DNA of 64,000 nt from an uncultured Acidobacteriia bacterium (GCA_903907865.1 CAIVPR010000044.1:248001-312000); one strand, 5' to 3'. Counted from the stretch's first letter, positions 41,548 through 50,199 are shown. Notes: a model not told the origin generated them from the letters alone. Program-made: numbers and translations.

Positions 41548-42302
41548 CACCAACCCTCTTCGTCTCCCATGGATCCCCGTCCCTCATGCTTGAGACCGGC
41601 GGATCCCGCGACTTCCTCGCCGGACTAGGTGCTCAGATTGGTCGGCCCAAGGCCATCGTCTGTGTCTCAGGGCATTGGGAGACAGTGAATCCTGTCGTCA
41701 GCCTCGCCGTCCAGCCCGAAACTATCCACGATTTCTACGGCTTCCCACCGGAAATGTACCGGATGCGCTACCCTGCCCCCGGCGACCCGGCCCTCGGACA
41801 GCGGATCCTATCACTTTTCGCCGAAGCCGGCATCAAGGCAACCGGCGACGCCGCTCGTGGGTTCGACCATGGCGTTTGGTCGCCGCTCGCCTTGATGTAT
41901 CCGGAGGCTGACATCCCCGTTGTCGAAGTCTCGGTGCAACCGGGACTGGGTTTCGATCACCACCTCGCCGTGGGACGGGCCTTGCTACCGCTGAGAAACG
42001 ATGGCATTCTGATCATGGGCAGCGGCTCCGTCACGCACAACCTGAGGGAAATGGGTCGCAGCACGCCTCATTCGGTCGCATTCGAGGACTGGCTAGTCCG
42101 GGCTGCGCAGGAAGGCCGAGCCGAGGACGTTGTGAACGCCGAGACGCTCGCACCTTTCTACCATCGCAACCATCCGTCGCCCGAGCATTTCCTGCCGATC
42201 TTTGCTCCCATGGGTGCTGCAGGCAACGGCGCGAGGGCCGAGGCTCTGAACCGGGTTTTCGAATACGGATCACTCTCGATGGCGGCGCTGCGATGGCGCT
42301 AG
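41544..42302 (+). CDS. 4,5-DOPA dioxygenase extradiol-like protein (LigB/YgiD family)
   Basis: A protein of 252 residues from the ATG at 41544. LigB-class features: FVSHGSPSLMLE (metal His), ICVSGHWETV-like strand (VCVSGHWETVNPVVSLA), FDHGVWSPLALMYPEADIPV and GSGSVTHNLREMG. These are the usual His and Glu ligands of non-haem iron or zinc extradiol dioxygenases. The substrate is unknown. Coupled to the DinB-like gene. Confidence 0.9.
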   Translation: MTPTLFVSHGSPSLMLETGGSRDFLAGLGAQIGRPKAIVCVSGHWETVNPVVSLAVQPETIHDFYGFPPEMYRMRYPAPGDPALGQRILSLFAEAGIKATGDAARGFDHGVWSPLALMYPEADIPVVEVSVQPGLGFDHHLAVGRALLPLRNDGILIMGSGSVTHNLREMGRSTPHSVAFEDWLVRAAQEGRAEDVVNAETLAPFYHRNHPSPEHFLPIFAPMGAAGNGARAEALNRVFEYGSLSMAALRWR

Positions 42303-42410
42303 GTCCGCCGTTCCTTTCTTACTGATACACTCATTCAACCGGGTGCTGTCGTCCTAATCCAACGACCATCGCCTTGTTGTTGGACTTTGTGTCTGGGGGA
42401 CGGAATAACG

Positions 42411-43991
42411 GTGCGTGTCCATTTGGTGAATCCGAGCGACATCTCGTTCGGAACAGCGGTGATTACTCCGCGCTGGCTCTTTGTGCTGGCGGCGGCAACT
42501 CCTTCAAATTTTGGCGACCCCATCCTTTGCGATGAGACGCTGGCCCAACTCGATGTCACGACGATCCAGTCGGGCGACATCGTAGGGATTGGCATCCATA
42601 CCAGCAACGCCCTCCGGGGTTATGCGCTGGGACGCGAACTGCGCGCTCGTGGCGCGTGGGTCGTCTTTGGCGGCATCCATGCCACCCTCTATCCGCAGGA
42701 ATCCATTGAGCGGGGCGGCGCGCACGCCGTGGTTAAAGGGGACGGCGACGTTGCTTGGGGCCAGGTCATTCGCGACTGTGCCGCAGGAGCGCCCGGCGGC
42801 GAAGGTGGCGTCTACGACGGCGGCCGCATCGACGCCAGCAAGTTCCGCGCAGCCCGCTGGGACCTCATCCCCGACGGTGCCTACATGTGGGCCTCGGTCC
42901 AGACCGTCCGTGGCTGTCCAAAACACTGCTCCTTCTGCTCCGTCTGGCGGACCGACGGCCAGAAGCCCCGCCAACGCGGCACCGACGTGGTGGTCCAGGA
43001 GATCGTGGAACTGCGCCGCAAGGGCTTCCGCTTCATCGCGCTGGCCGACGACAACTTCTACCCGGTCTCGCTGACCGACATCCGGCTCGCCGAACGCCAG
43101 AACAACCAAGCCCGCGTCGAGCAGCTAAAGGCCACCCGCGCCGAACGGTTTGAATTCATGGAGCAACTCTCCAAGCTGCCCAAGGACATGGTGATGTTCA
43201 CGCAAATCACCATGGAGGCCGCCGAGGACCCGGCGTTCCTGCAAGCCATGAAAAAGGCCCGCATCCGCGGCGCATTGGTCGGCGTCGAGGCCGTCACCCC
43301 CGAGGGTCTGAAGTCTGTCTACAAGGACTTCAACTACGTCGGCGAAGAACTGGTGAAGCGCCTCCAGGTATTCAAGGAGAACGGCGTCCACGTGCTGGGC
43401 TCGTTCATCTTCGGCCTGCCCACGGACCGCGCCGACACCTTCAAGGCCACCTGTGATGTTGCCGAACGCGCCGGGGTTACTTTCGCGCAGTTCGTCATGT
43501 TGACACCGTTCGCTGGGACCGTCGACTTCGAGCACTGGGAAAAGTCGCTCGGGCCGACGCCGCCGACAGTGGACGGCATTCCGATCACGCGCCACTGGCT
43601 GATCCCGCAGGACAAGCGTCCGAAGATGTTCATGCCGCACCCGACGATGAGTTCGGAGGAGATGCGGGAGCGCACCCAGGGCGTCTGGGACCGATTCTAC
43701 AACTGGGGCAACGTCTGGAAACGCTCGGTGTGCTGCCCGACGTTCAAGTCGCGCATAGCGTTCGTGCTGATTTCGCGGCTGTACCGCGAAATGTACGCCA
43801 GCACTGGTATCGCCACTGACAGTGCCCGGAAGAAGAAGGCCAACCGCTGGGCATCGATTCTCGCCAAGCAGGTGCGGAACTTCTTCGTGTCGGCTCCAAT
43901 GCCGGAATTGCTGGCACCAGAGCCCGTTGGTGTTGCCGCCCCGCTGTTCGAGGTGCCGGTAACCGAAGCGGCATTCAAGTTGGTCGGGTAG
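42411..43991 (+). CDS. B12-binding-domain radical SAM protein
   Basis: About 526 residues from the GTG at 42411, ten bases after a GGGGGA ribosome site; a TTG at 42387 is an alternative. The N-terminus is a Rossmann-like B12-binding domain (GDIVGIGIHTSNALRGYALG, VVFGGIHATLYPQESI). The radical SAM cluster motif is RGCPKHCSFC at 167-176 (Cys169, Cys173, Cys176), followed by FIALADDNFYPVS and GSFIFGLPTDRADTF. The C-terminus contains DUF4070-like elements. The family carries out methylations or rearrangements of unknown substrate. No lipid or pigment cluster is adjacent, so the product is open. Confidence 0.9.
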   Translation: MRVHLVNPSDISFGTAVITPRWLFVLAAATPSNFGDPILCDETLAQLDVTTIQSGDIVGIGIHTSNALRGYALGRELRARGAWVVFGGIHATLYPQESIERGGAHAVVKGDGDVAWGQVIRDCAAGAPGGEGGVYDGGRIDASKFRAARWDLIPDGAYMWASVQTVRGCPKHCSFCSVWRTDGQKPRQRGTDVVVQEIVELRRKGFRFIALADDNFYPVSLTDIRLAERQNNQARVEQLKATRAERFEFMEQLSKLPKDMVMFTQITMEAAEDPAFLQAMKKARIRGALVGVEAVTPEGLKSVYKDFNYVGEELVKRLQVFKENGVHVLGSFIFGLPTDRADTFKATCDVAERAGVTFAQFVMLTPFAGTVDFEHWEKSLGPTPPTVDGIPITRHWLIPQDKRPKMFMPHPTMSSEEMRERTQGVWDRFYNWGNVWKRSVCCPTFKSRIAFVLISRLYREMYASTGIATDSARKKKANRWASILAKQVRNFFVSAPMPELLAPEPVGVAAPLFEVPVTEAAFKLVG

Positions 43992-43995
43992 TCGC

Positions 43996-44403
43996 CTAGA
44001 CTGCCCGCATGCGGTTGTTCCGGGGGTTGTCTTCGACTTCGGCCAGTCCGAGGACTTTGAGGACCATCGGGACATACATGCCGAAGCGGCCCCTATAGCC
44101 CTTCCTGAGCCCGTACCACCCGCCGACCGGGTTCTCCGGCGAGCGGCCCCAACATTCCACCGTGCCTTCGGCTGCGGGCTTCAGCTCGTCCGCGCTGCCG
44201 AGGAGTACCCAGTCGCCGCGCTCCTTCAACATCGCGTGCAGGTCTTCGATGCAACGCAAGTGGTACTTCAGTTGTGTGGTGCCCACTTGCACGACGAGCG
44301 CGGGCGGGGTGGCGGCCTCATCGCGGTAGGCTTCGAACTCCGAGGTTCCCGGCGGCGTCTTCAGCTTCCAGGGATTTTCTTTGGTGCCGGTGTTGGATTC
44401 CAT
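43996..44403 (-). CDS. Conserved small protein of unknown function (GTKENPWKL family)
   Basis: A protein of 135 residues from the ATG at 44403 (MESNTGTKENPWKLKTPPGT). It keeps the pattern of a conserved soluble family seen in many bacteria: LKYHLRCIEDLHAMLKERGD, LLGSADELKPAAEGTVECWG, RSPENPVGGWYGLRKGYRGR, EVEDNPRNNRMRAV. I believe it is a named DUF, possibly DUF6855, but the number is from memory. No enzymatic motif is evident. The gene is convergent with the radical SAM gene. Confidence 0.75.
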   Translation of the reverse strand: MESNTGTKENPWKLKTPPGTSEFEAYRDEAATPPALVVQVGTTQLKYHLRCIEDLHAMLKERGDWVLLGSADELKPAAEGTVECWGRSPENPVGGWYGLRKGYRGRFGMYVPMVLKVLGLAEVEDNPRNNRMRAV

Positions 44404-44478
44404 TCTCTGCTCCTGTAGGACCATTCTCACGTTCGTCTCACTGACCTGTCAACGAACCGGAAAGTGCGCTGGGGGATT

Positions 44479-44772
44479 CTAGGCCGCCGGCCGAAGGTGC
44501 ATGCCCCAACTCAGCAGACTGGTGAACGTTGGCATGAGCCCTTGCCCCAGTACCGTGAGTTGATACCGTGCCACCGGACCGATCCCGGGATCGCGGGCGA
44601 CCAATCCCGCACCCACCAGTTCGCGCAAATTGCGTGTCAGTTCCTTCGCGCTGATCTCCCTGACGGTCCCCAGCATCTCGTTGTACCGCTGCGGCCCGTT
44701 GAGCAAGAGCGACCGCAACACGAGCAATTTCCATTTGCCGCCAATCACTTGGATCGCGGCTTCGACGGACAC
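44479..44772 (-). CDS. HxlR-family transcriptional regulator with a 5' frameshift
   Basis: The open frame from the GTG at 44772 encodes 97 residues of an HxlR winged helix (VEAAIQVIGGKWKLLVLRSL, RYNEMLGTVREISAKELTRN, LRELVGAGLVAR). HxlR proteins normally begin with a Cys-Pro-Val-Glu segment. Here an ATG at 44792 opens MPQKVDWCP in another frame; adding one base between 44766 and 44767 joins it to VEAAIQVIGG exactly. So either the gene lost its N-terminal Cys through a 1-bp deletion and now starts at GTG, or it is a pseudogene. Confidence 0.8.
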   Translation of the reverse strand: MSVEAAIQVIGGKWKLLVLRSLLLNGPQRYNEMLGTVREISAKELTRNLRELVGAGLVARDPGIGPVARYQLTVLGQGLMPTFTSLLSWGMHLRPAA

Positions 44773-44799
44773 CAGTCTACTTTTTGGGGCATGCGACCG

Positions 44800-46554
44800 C
44801 TATCTTCCCGCAAGCCAGTCGTTCAGCTTCTGTTCCAGCACGCTCAGTGGAAGGGCACCGCCGTCTAGCACTGCCTCATGGAACGCGCGGATGTCGAAGC
44901 GGTCACCCAGCTTTTCCTTCGCCTTGGCCCGCATACGCAGGATTGTCATTTCCCCCAACTTGTAGCTCAGCGCCTGGCCGGGCCATGCGATGTAGCGGTC
45001 CACCTCGGTGACGATGTTCTGGTCGTCCATGGCAGTGTGCTGGTGGAAGAAATCGATCATCTGCTGGCGCGTCCAGTGCTTGGAGTGCACCCCGGTGTCC
45101 ACCACCAGCCGAATCGACCGCCACATCAGGTTCTGCAGCCGCCCGTACTCGCTGTACGGGTCCTGGTAGAAGCCCATCTCGTGGGCCAGCGTCTCGGAGT
45201 ACAGCGCCCAACCCTCCACGAAAGAGGTGTAGTCGGCGTACCGCCGGAAAGCGGGCAGGGACTGCGTCTCCTGGGCCATCGAGATCTGCAGATGGTGCCC
45301 CGGCACGCCCTCGTGGTACGCGATGGCTTCGGCATTCAGCAGCAGCCGATGGGTCGGGTCGTACTGGTTGACGTTGATCCGGCCCGGTCGCGACCCGTCG
45401 CCTGCGCCTGCAGAGTAGTCGGCGGGCACCGCGTTCGCGGCGCGGAAATCCTCCATCGGTGTCACGACCAGCTTGTTTTTCGGCAGCCGCGAGAAATAGA
45501 GCGGGAGCTTGGCGTACATCTGGTCGGCGTACTTCTGGTAGAGCCCGAGCACTTGGGCACCGCTGACGCCGTAGAACTGCTTCGATTCCCGGATGTGCCG
45601 GTTGAACGATGGCACGTCGGCAAACCCTTGCTTCTTCGCCAGTTCCAGCATCCGCGTTTCAATCTCTGCCACTTGTTGAAGCCCGAGCGCGTGCAGCTCA
45701 TCCGGCGAAGCGTCCCTGCTGGTCCGCTCGCGGATGTTTTGGCGGTAGCGGGCGGCTCCGTCCTTCAGCGCCCAGATACCAAACTCGGCGCGGCCCTTGG
45801 GCGCGTACTCTTCTTTGACGAAGCGCCCGAACTTGGCATAGGCGGGCAGCACCAAGGTCGCAACGACGCGCGTGAGTTCCTCGGCCAGCCGCGTCCGGTC
45901 ATTGGGCGCCACACCCGACGGGAAGCGCTTCAGCGGCTCGGTGAACAGGCTCTGCTCCGGGGCTTTTCCGGCGATCTCCAACGCCTGCGTGGCCGCAACC
46001 TCAAGAAGATACCGGGGCGGCATCAGGCGGTCCCGCATGCCGAGCCTCATGTTGGCTGTCGTTTGGTCCAGGACGTTGGGTAGGGCGCGGAGGCGCTTGA
46101 TGTAGTTCTCGTAGTCGGCGGTGTCGGCGAACGGAGTGTCCTGCGGTAGGCTGGCGTAGGCAAGGTGCGGGCTCGCGTCCATCTGGTCCACCGGCATTTC
46201 CCATTGCCGGAAGCGCGCCCCGTCGACACTAACGCCCAGTTGCTCCAGCATGAGGGCCAGATTGACCTTGTCTTCGGGCGTGAGGCCGGTCTGGGGAATC
46301 CGGCGGAAGGCGGCGAGCGCAGCCCGGTCGTGCGCAGCCCGACGGCTGTATGCGGCTGCGGAATAGTCGGCTAGACGATCATTGAAGCGTTTGTCGCCCG
46401 TCAGCGTGGCAAGCTCAGGAGAATCTTGGAGGCGGTACTGCCACTCGCGTTCAATCAGCGCATTCAGCCGCTCGTGGCTGGAAGGCGCAGCGGCACCGAG
46501 ACAACACGCAAACAACAAGAGGCAAGACGACAGGCGGACGAGTTTGGGAACCAT
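44800..46554 (-). CDS. DUF885-family secreted metallopeptidase-like protein
   Basis: A protein of 584 residues from the ATG at 46554, with a signal peptide (LVRLSSCLLLFACCLGAAAP). DUF885 is related to M3/M32-type zinc peptidases, and the active site reads YHEGVPGHHLQIS with HEGVPGHH at 414-421, followed by FVEGWALYSETLAHE carrying the downstream glutamate. Other landmarks are FFHQHTAMDDQNIVTEVDRY and WPGQALSYKLG. Probably periplasmic peptidase activity, though the substrate is not established. Upstream lies the tRNA-Lys gene. Confidence 0.9.
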   Translation of the reverse strand: MVPKLVRLSSCLLLFACCLGAAAPSSHERLNALIEREWQYRLQDSPELATLTGDKRFNDRLADYSAAAYSRRAAHDRAALAAFRRIPQTGLTPEDKVNLALMLEQLGVSVDGARFRQWEMPVDQMDASPHLAYASLPQDTPFADTADYENYIKRLRALPNVLDQTTANMRLGMRDRLMPPRYLLEVAATQALEIAGKAPEQSLFTEPLKRFPSGVAPNDRTRLAEELTRVVATLVLPAYAKFGRFVKEEYAPKGRAEFGIWALKDGAARYRQNIRERTSRDASPDELHALGLQQVAEIETRMLELAKKQGFADVPSFNRHIRESKQFYGVSGAQVLGLYQKYADQMYAKLPLYFSRLPKNKLVVTPMEDFRAANAVPADYSAGAGDGSRPGRINVNQYDPTHRLLLNAEAIAYHEGVPGHHLQISMAQETQSLPAFRRYADYTSFVEGWALYSETLAHEMGFYQDPYSEYGRLQNLMWRSIRLVVDTGVHSKHWTRQQMIDFFHQHTAMDDQNIVTEVDRYIAWPGQALSYKLGEMTILRMRAKAKEKLGDRFDIRAFHEAVLDGGALPLSVLEQKLNDWLAGR

Positions 46555-46605
46555 TCTTGAAATCAAGGGTACCAAGAACGGAGGTTCGAGGGGATTTCAC
46601 AAGGA

Positions 46606-46681
46606 TGGTGAGCCGGCCGGGGCTCGAACCCGGGACCACCGCATTAAAAGTGCGATGCTCTACCAACTGAGCTACCGGCTC
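46606..46681 (-). tRNA. tRNA-Lys (anticodon UUU)
   Basis: Reading on the minus strand, the gene folds as a full cloverleaf: acceptor GAGCCGG/CCGGCTC, D arm GCTCAGTTGGTAGAGC, anticodon stem ending in loop CTTTTAA (anticodon TTT), and T arm with GGTTCGAGCC. The discriminator base is A, and CCA is encoded at 46608-46606. Confidence 0.97.
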
Positions 46682-46729
46682 CCATGGGGACAAGGGAAAT
46701 GCAGTCCCAAGAGGACCGACTCCCTTAGG

Positions 46730-46757
46730 TTACCACGCGACCCCAAAGCGCTATAAT
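46730..46757 (+). promoter_or_regulatory. Probable sigma-70 promoter of tRNA-Leu
   Basis: A perfect -10 box TATAAT at 46752-46757 lies 22 bases before the tRNA. TTACCA at 46730-46735 gives a 16-base spacer and matches four of six bases of TTGACA. Such exact -10 boxes are rare in this GC-rich window. Confidence 0.6.
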
Positions 46758-46779
46758 CGAACAAGCCAGCAACTCGTAT

Positions 46780-46866
46780 GCGAACGTGGCGGAATTGGCA
46801 GACGCTCTGGATTTAGGTTCCAGCGCCCGAAAGGGCATGGGGGTTCGACCCCCCCCGTTCGCACCA
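46780..46866 (+). tRNA. tRNA-Leu (anticodon UAG)
   Basis: A class II tRNA with acceptor GCGAACG/CGTTCGC, anticodon stem CTGGA/TCCAG enclosing loop TTTAGGT (anticodon TAG), a long variable arm (CGCCCGAAAGGGCA) and T arm GGTTCGACC. CCA is encoded at 46864-46866. It is divergent from tRNA-Lys. Confidence 0.97.
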
Positions 46867-46881
46867 TGCTCTTGAAGAACT

Positions 46882-46960
46882 AGCGCAAGCTAACGCCGCC
46901 GGGCCCGGCTGAACGGGAGTTCCTAAGACCTTTGGCGCCGGGCCCGGCGGCTCTTGCGCT
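46882..46960. repeat. Long imperfect inverted repeat after tRNA-Leu
   Basis: The left arm (46882-46908) is AGCGCAAG, a 5-base insert, then GCCGCCGGGCCCGG; the right arm (46938-46960) is the complement, CCGGGCCCGGCGGC, one base, CTTGCGCT. This gives 22 paired positions around a 29-base loop. It lies between tRNA-Leu and the thioesterase and could act as a transcription terminator or be a mobile palindrome; there is no T run. Confidence 0.75.
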
Positions 46961-46970
46961 CTCCAGTCCT

Positions 46971-47471
46971 GTGAAACCACCGAAGCTCTCTACAGCGCAG
47001 ATCCGCGAACTCGGGGATCCCATTTACCGCACCACCATTCCGGATTCGTGGGCCGACACCAACGGCCACGTCAACGTCCGCTGGTATGCCGTGGTCTACG
47101 ACGACGCGGGCGACGTCCTGCATGACCTGCATGGATTGACCCACGCATCGCACAGGGCGCGGAACAGCGGCACGATGGACCTGGAGCACCACACGCATTT
47201 CATCAGCGAGGTGATGCCCGGAGAGTCGGTCGCAGTCTACGTCCGGGCGCTCGAAGTGAATGCCAAGCGGCTGCACTACCTGATGTTCCTGGTGAATGAA
47301 ACCGGCGACCGGCTGGCGTCGATCTTCGAGTGCATCAACGCCTTCGTCGACCTGAATGTGCGCAAGACGGCTCCTTGGCCGGACGAAAGCCGCCGGTTGA
47401 TGGAGGAGATGATCTCGGCGAGCGCGCAAGTCGAGTGGCCCGCGCCGACCACCGGCGTCATGTCGGTATAG
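46971..47471 (+). CDS. Acyl-CoA thioesterase-like hotdog protein
   Basis: About 166 residues from the GTG at 46971; the frame is open further up but enters the inverted repeat. The 4-hydroxybenzoyl-CoA thioesterase pattern is clear: IPDSWADTNGHVNVRWYAVV (catalytic Asp and Asn/His), GTMDLEHHTHFISEVMPGES, AKRLHYLMFLVNETGDRLAS. A hotdog fold is expected, with one domain. The thioester substrate is unknown. No Shine-Dalgarno is apparent. Confidence 0.85.
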   Translation: MKPPKLSTAQIRELGDPIYRTTIPDSWADTNGHVNVRWYAVVYDDAGDVLHDLHGLTHASHRARNSGTMDLEHHTHFISEVMPGESVAVYVRALEVNAKRLHYLMFLVNETGDRLASIFECINAFVDLNVRKTAPWPDESRRLMEEMISASAQVEWPAPTTGVMSV

Positions 47472-47476
47472 GAAAC

Positions 47477-47690
47477 CTACAGCGGCCGTCCGATTTCCCA
47501 GTGGTGACCGAACGGATCGACGACCCGGCCCAGCCGCCATCCGTACTGCTCGCGGACGGGACTTACGATATTGGCACCAGCCAGGACCGCTTGGTCGAAG
47601 ACGGAATCGGGATCGCCCACGGTCAGCACCATCCGCACCGTTCCCCCACCCAGCGACTCAGGGCTGAAGTTTCCGTGATCGGGCGACTCG
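47477..47690 (-). pseudogene. 5'-truncated glyoxalase/VOC-family gene
   Basis: The frame encodes the C-terminal half of a PhnB-like VOC protein: ESPDHGNFSPESLGGGTVRM, AVLAGANIVSPVREQYGWRL, GRVVDPFGHHWEIGRP. Upstream of about 47690 the frame stays open but loses all similarity to the family, and the N-terminal half with its metal ligands is missing. No plausible start is present. It is probably a fragment left by a deletion. The sequence up to the glycosyltransferase start (about 150 bp) shows nothing else. Confidence 0.75.
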
Positions 47691-47844
47691 TCCGCCCCTG
47701 TGCCCCGCGTCGCAGGGAAAGCATGGCGGCCAAGGTCGTGGGATAACACGCAATTTGCATCCCTCACATTGTGGCATTCGTTTCGGGGTGCATGTTTTTG
47801 GGGTCGTAATACGCCCGTAACCATCCGCACGCTATCCTTCCGAT

Positions 47845-49032
47845 GTGGGCCGAATTCCTCGTGTCGCGTTCTTCACCGACACTTTCGAAGAGATCAACGG
47901 CGTTGCTCTCACCAGTCGCCAACTGACCGACTATGCGCGTCGTCACGGGCATCCGTTCTTCTGCGTGCGCGGCGGGCCGGAAATGCGCGACTGGAAGGAG
48001 GGCAACCTCCAGCACGTAGAGTTGAAACGGGGCGCACTGGCGTTCGAACTCGACAAGGGCCTCCAGCAGGATCCGATGCTGTGGCGGCAAGCCGCACGTA
48101 TCGGCCAGATGCTGGAAGAGTTCAAGCCCGACATCGTCCACATTGTGAGCCCCGGCGACGTCAGCTTGATCGGTCTGCAACTGGCCAAGCAGATGAAACT
48201 GCCGCTTGCGATCTCCTGGCACACCAACCTCCACGATTTCGGGGCCATGCGCTTCGACAAGGCCATATCCTGGGCTCCAGACCCGGCACGCGAGTCCGTG
48301 TCGTCCGCCATGTCGCAGACCATCCTGGCCATTGTACTGGCGTTCTACAAGCTCGGCGACGTGCTTTACGCCCCCAACGACGAACTGGTGCAGATGATCC
48401 ACGAGCGCACCGGCAAGCCGGTTTTCCTGATGAAGCGCGGCATCGACACCCAGCTCTACAATCCGGCGCGGCGCACGGCCCACGACGGCATCCTGCGGCT
48501 CGGCTACGTTGGCCGTATCACGCCTGAAAAAAGTGTGCGATTCCTGCGGGAACTTGAGATCGGCTTGCAGGAGGCCGGCGCGCCCCCATTCAAGTTCACG
48601 GTCATCGGGGACGGCAGCGAACTGGAATGGCTCAAGGAAAACCTGGAGTCGGCGGACCTCCCCGGCATCCAACGAGGCGACGGACTGGCCGACTGGTACG
48701 CCAATATGGACGTCTTCGTCTTCCCTTCCCGCACCGACACGTTCGGCAACGTGGTGCTGGAGGCTTTCGCGTCGGGAGTTCCGGCGGTGGTGACCGACTC
48801 CGGCGGGCCCAAGTTCATCGTGCGGGACGGTGTTTCCGGATTCGTGGCAGCGTCGAATGCCGACTTCATCGCGCACACGGCACGACTGCTCAAGGATGCC
48901 GAGTTGCGCAGGAAGATGGCCGACGCAGCGCGCCAGCAAGCCTGTGCTGAATCCTGGGACGCGGTCTTCGAAAAGGTCTACGAAGGCTACAACGTCGGAA
49001 TGGAAGCGCGGGCCTCACTAGACGGCAAGTGA
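47845..49032 (+). CDS. GT4-family glycosyltransferase
   Basis: A protein of 395 residues starting at the GTG at 47845. The GT-B fold is seen: VAFFTDTFEEINGVALTSRQ at the N-terminus, acceptor-side motif HIVSPGDVSLIGLQLAKQMK, the donor-binding core GYVGRITPEKSVRFLRELE, and FVFPSRTDTFGNVVLEAFAS (Glu of the EX7E motif). This resembles glycolipid mannosyltransferases and other GT4 members. The methyltransferase that follows 10 bp later is probably in the same operon, suggesting synthesis of a decorated glycolipid or surface glycan. Confidence 0.9.
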   Translation: MGRIPRVAFFTDTFEEINGVALTSRQLTDYARRHGHPFFCVRGGPEMRDWKEGNLQHVELKRGALAFELDKGLQQDPMLWRQAARIGQMLEEFKPDIVHIVSPGDVSLIGLQLAKQMKLPLAISWHTNLHDFGAMRFDKAISWAPDPARESVSSAMSQTILAIVLAFYKLGDVLYAPNDELVQMIHERTGKPVFLMKRGIDTQLYNPARRTAHDGILRLGYVGRITPEKSVRFLRELEIGLQEAGAPPFKFTVIGDGSELEWLKENLESADLPGIQRGDGLADWYANMDVFVFPSRTDTFGNVVLEAFASGVPAVVTDSGGPKFIVRDGVSGFVAASNADFIAHTARLLKDAELRRKMADAARQQACAESWDAVFEKVYEGYNVGMEARASLDGK

Positions 49033-49042
49033 TAATAGTGTT

Positions 49043-50137
49043 TTGTCCCTGCTTGATCGATTCTTCCGAAATTCGCCCGCCGACCAATTGAAGCGCCGCT
49101 TGGACGCGATCCGCAAACGGCTCCGGCCCGAGCCCGACGGCTGGTACCGTTTCCACACTTTCGCGAACCTGACCCAGTTCGAGGCCATCCTCGACAACGG
49201 CTTCGACTCGGCTCTGAAGCTTGCGGGAGACGAGCCGGTGGCGGACCTCGGCGCGGGCGACGGCGATCTTTCGTTCCTGTTCGAGTCCAGCGGCTGCCAG
49301 GTAACGGCGATGGACTGGCCCGGAACCAACGCCAATCAAATGAAAGGCCTGGAGATCCTGAAGCGGGAACTGGGGTCGTCCATCGGAATCCGGGCGGTGG
49401 AGTTCGACGACCAGTTCCGTCTCGACGGCGAACGCTACGGCCTCGTACTGGCTCTGGGCCTACTCTACCACCTGAAGAACCCGTATTATTTCATGGAGAG
49501 GATCGCCCAGCACGGCCGCTATTGCATCTTTTCCACCCGAATCCTGCCCGACGCCACGCTGGGACCGATCGCGGAACTGGTGCGCGAGCGGGAACTGATC
49601 AACGACCCCACCAACTACTGGATCTTCTCGGAAGCCGGCATGCGGAGGCTGATGGAACGCTGCGGGTGGGACATCGTGCGGGCCAACGTGACCGGAGACG
49701 GGGTCGACAACCGCTTCTTCTGCGTCGCCGAGAGCCGGATCGCGAAGACGGAGCCGACGATTCGCCTGACCGGTGGATGGCACGAGATCGAGAACCAAGC
49801 TTGGCGCTGGACCAGCCGGGAATGTAGCGCCGTGGTGGAGAACACGGTAGGGGCGGACCGGTTCGAGTTGCGATTCCACGTCCCGACGGCCCGCCTGTTG
49901 ACCATCCAGGCCGAGGTCAACGGACAATCGCTGCCGGAGCGCGAATACTCCATTGCCGGTGACCATGTCTATTCGGAGGCAATCACACCGGCGGGGAAGC
50001 GGAATGCGATCCGGCTGCGCATCGGCGGGGAAATGGCAACGGACGGCCATCGGGAACTGGGAGTGATTGTGCGGCTGCCGCTGACGACGATTCTGGACGA
50101 GGAATCGGGCATCCGGATGACGGTAGGTTCCCAGTGA
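49043..50137 (+). CDS. Class I SAM-dependent methyltransferase with C-terminal beta domain
   Basis: A protein of 364 residues from the TTG at 49043. SAM motif I is PVADLGAGDGDLSFLFES, followed by the acidic strand (VTAMDWPGTN) and the post-motif region ALGLLYHLKNPYYFMERI. This is related to the CmoB/DUF1698-like methyltransferases. Residues beyond about 245 form an added beta-rich domain (WHEIENQAWRWTSRECSAVV, ERFELRFHVPTARLLTIQAE-like). The target is unknown; the preceding glycosyltransferase suggests a glycan or lipid. Confidence 0.85.
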   Translation: MSLLDRFFRNSPADQLKRRLDAIRKRLRPEPDGWYRFHTFANLTQFEAILDNGFDSALKLAGDEPVADLGAGDGDLSFLFESSGCQVTAMDWPGTNANQMKGLEILKRELGSSIGIRAVEFDDQFRLDGERYGLVLALGLLYHLKNPYYFMERIAQHGRYCIFSTRILPDATLGPIAELVRERELINDPTNYWIFSEAGMRRLMERCGWDIVRANVTGDGVDNRFFCVAESRIAKTEPTIRLTGGWHEIENQAWRWTSRECSAVVENTVGADRFELRFHVPTARLLTIQAEVNGQSLPEREYSIAGDHVYSEAITPAGKRNAIRLRIGGEMATDGHRELGVIVRLPLTTILDEESGIRMTVGSQ

Positions 50138-50153
50138 CATACGAATAAACGCT

Positions 50154-50174
50154 CCCTCGCGGTCGCGGCTCGGT
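50154..50174 (+). repeat. Dispersed repeat family R3, copy 2
   Basis: CCCTCGCGGTCGCGGCTCGG followed by T, differing from copy 1 (21543) by one base. It sits in the 60 bp between the methyltransferase and MFS stop codons (convergent genes). Confidence 0.7.
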
Positions 50175-50199
50175 CAAATCAACCTGTTACCGGAGTGCT

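Noticed and set aside
46882-46960. Integration site (att) next to tRNA-Leu
   Set aside because: No duplicated tRNA 3' end and no integrase gene seen in the window.
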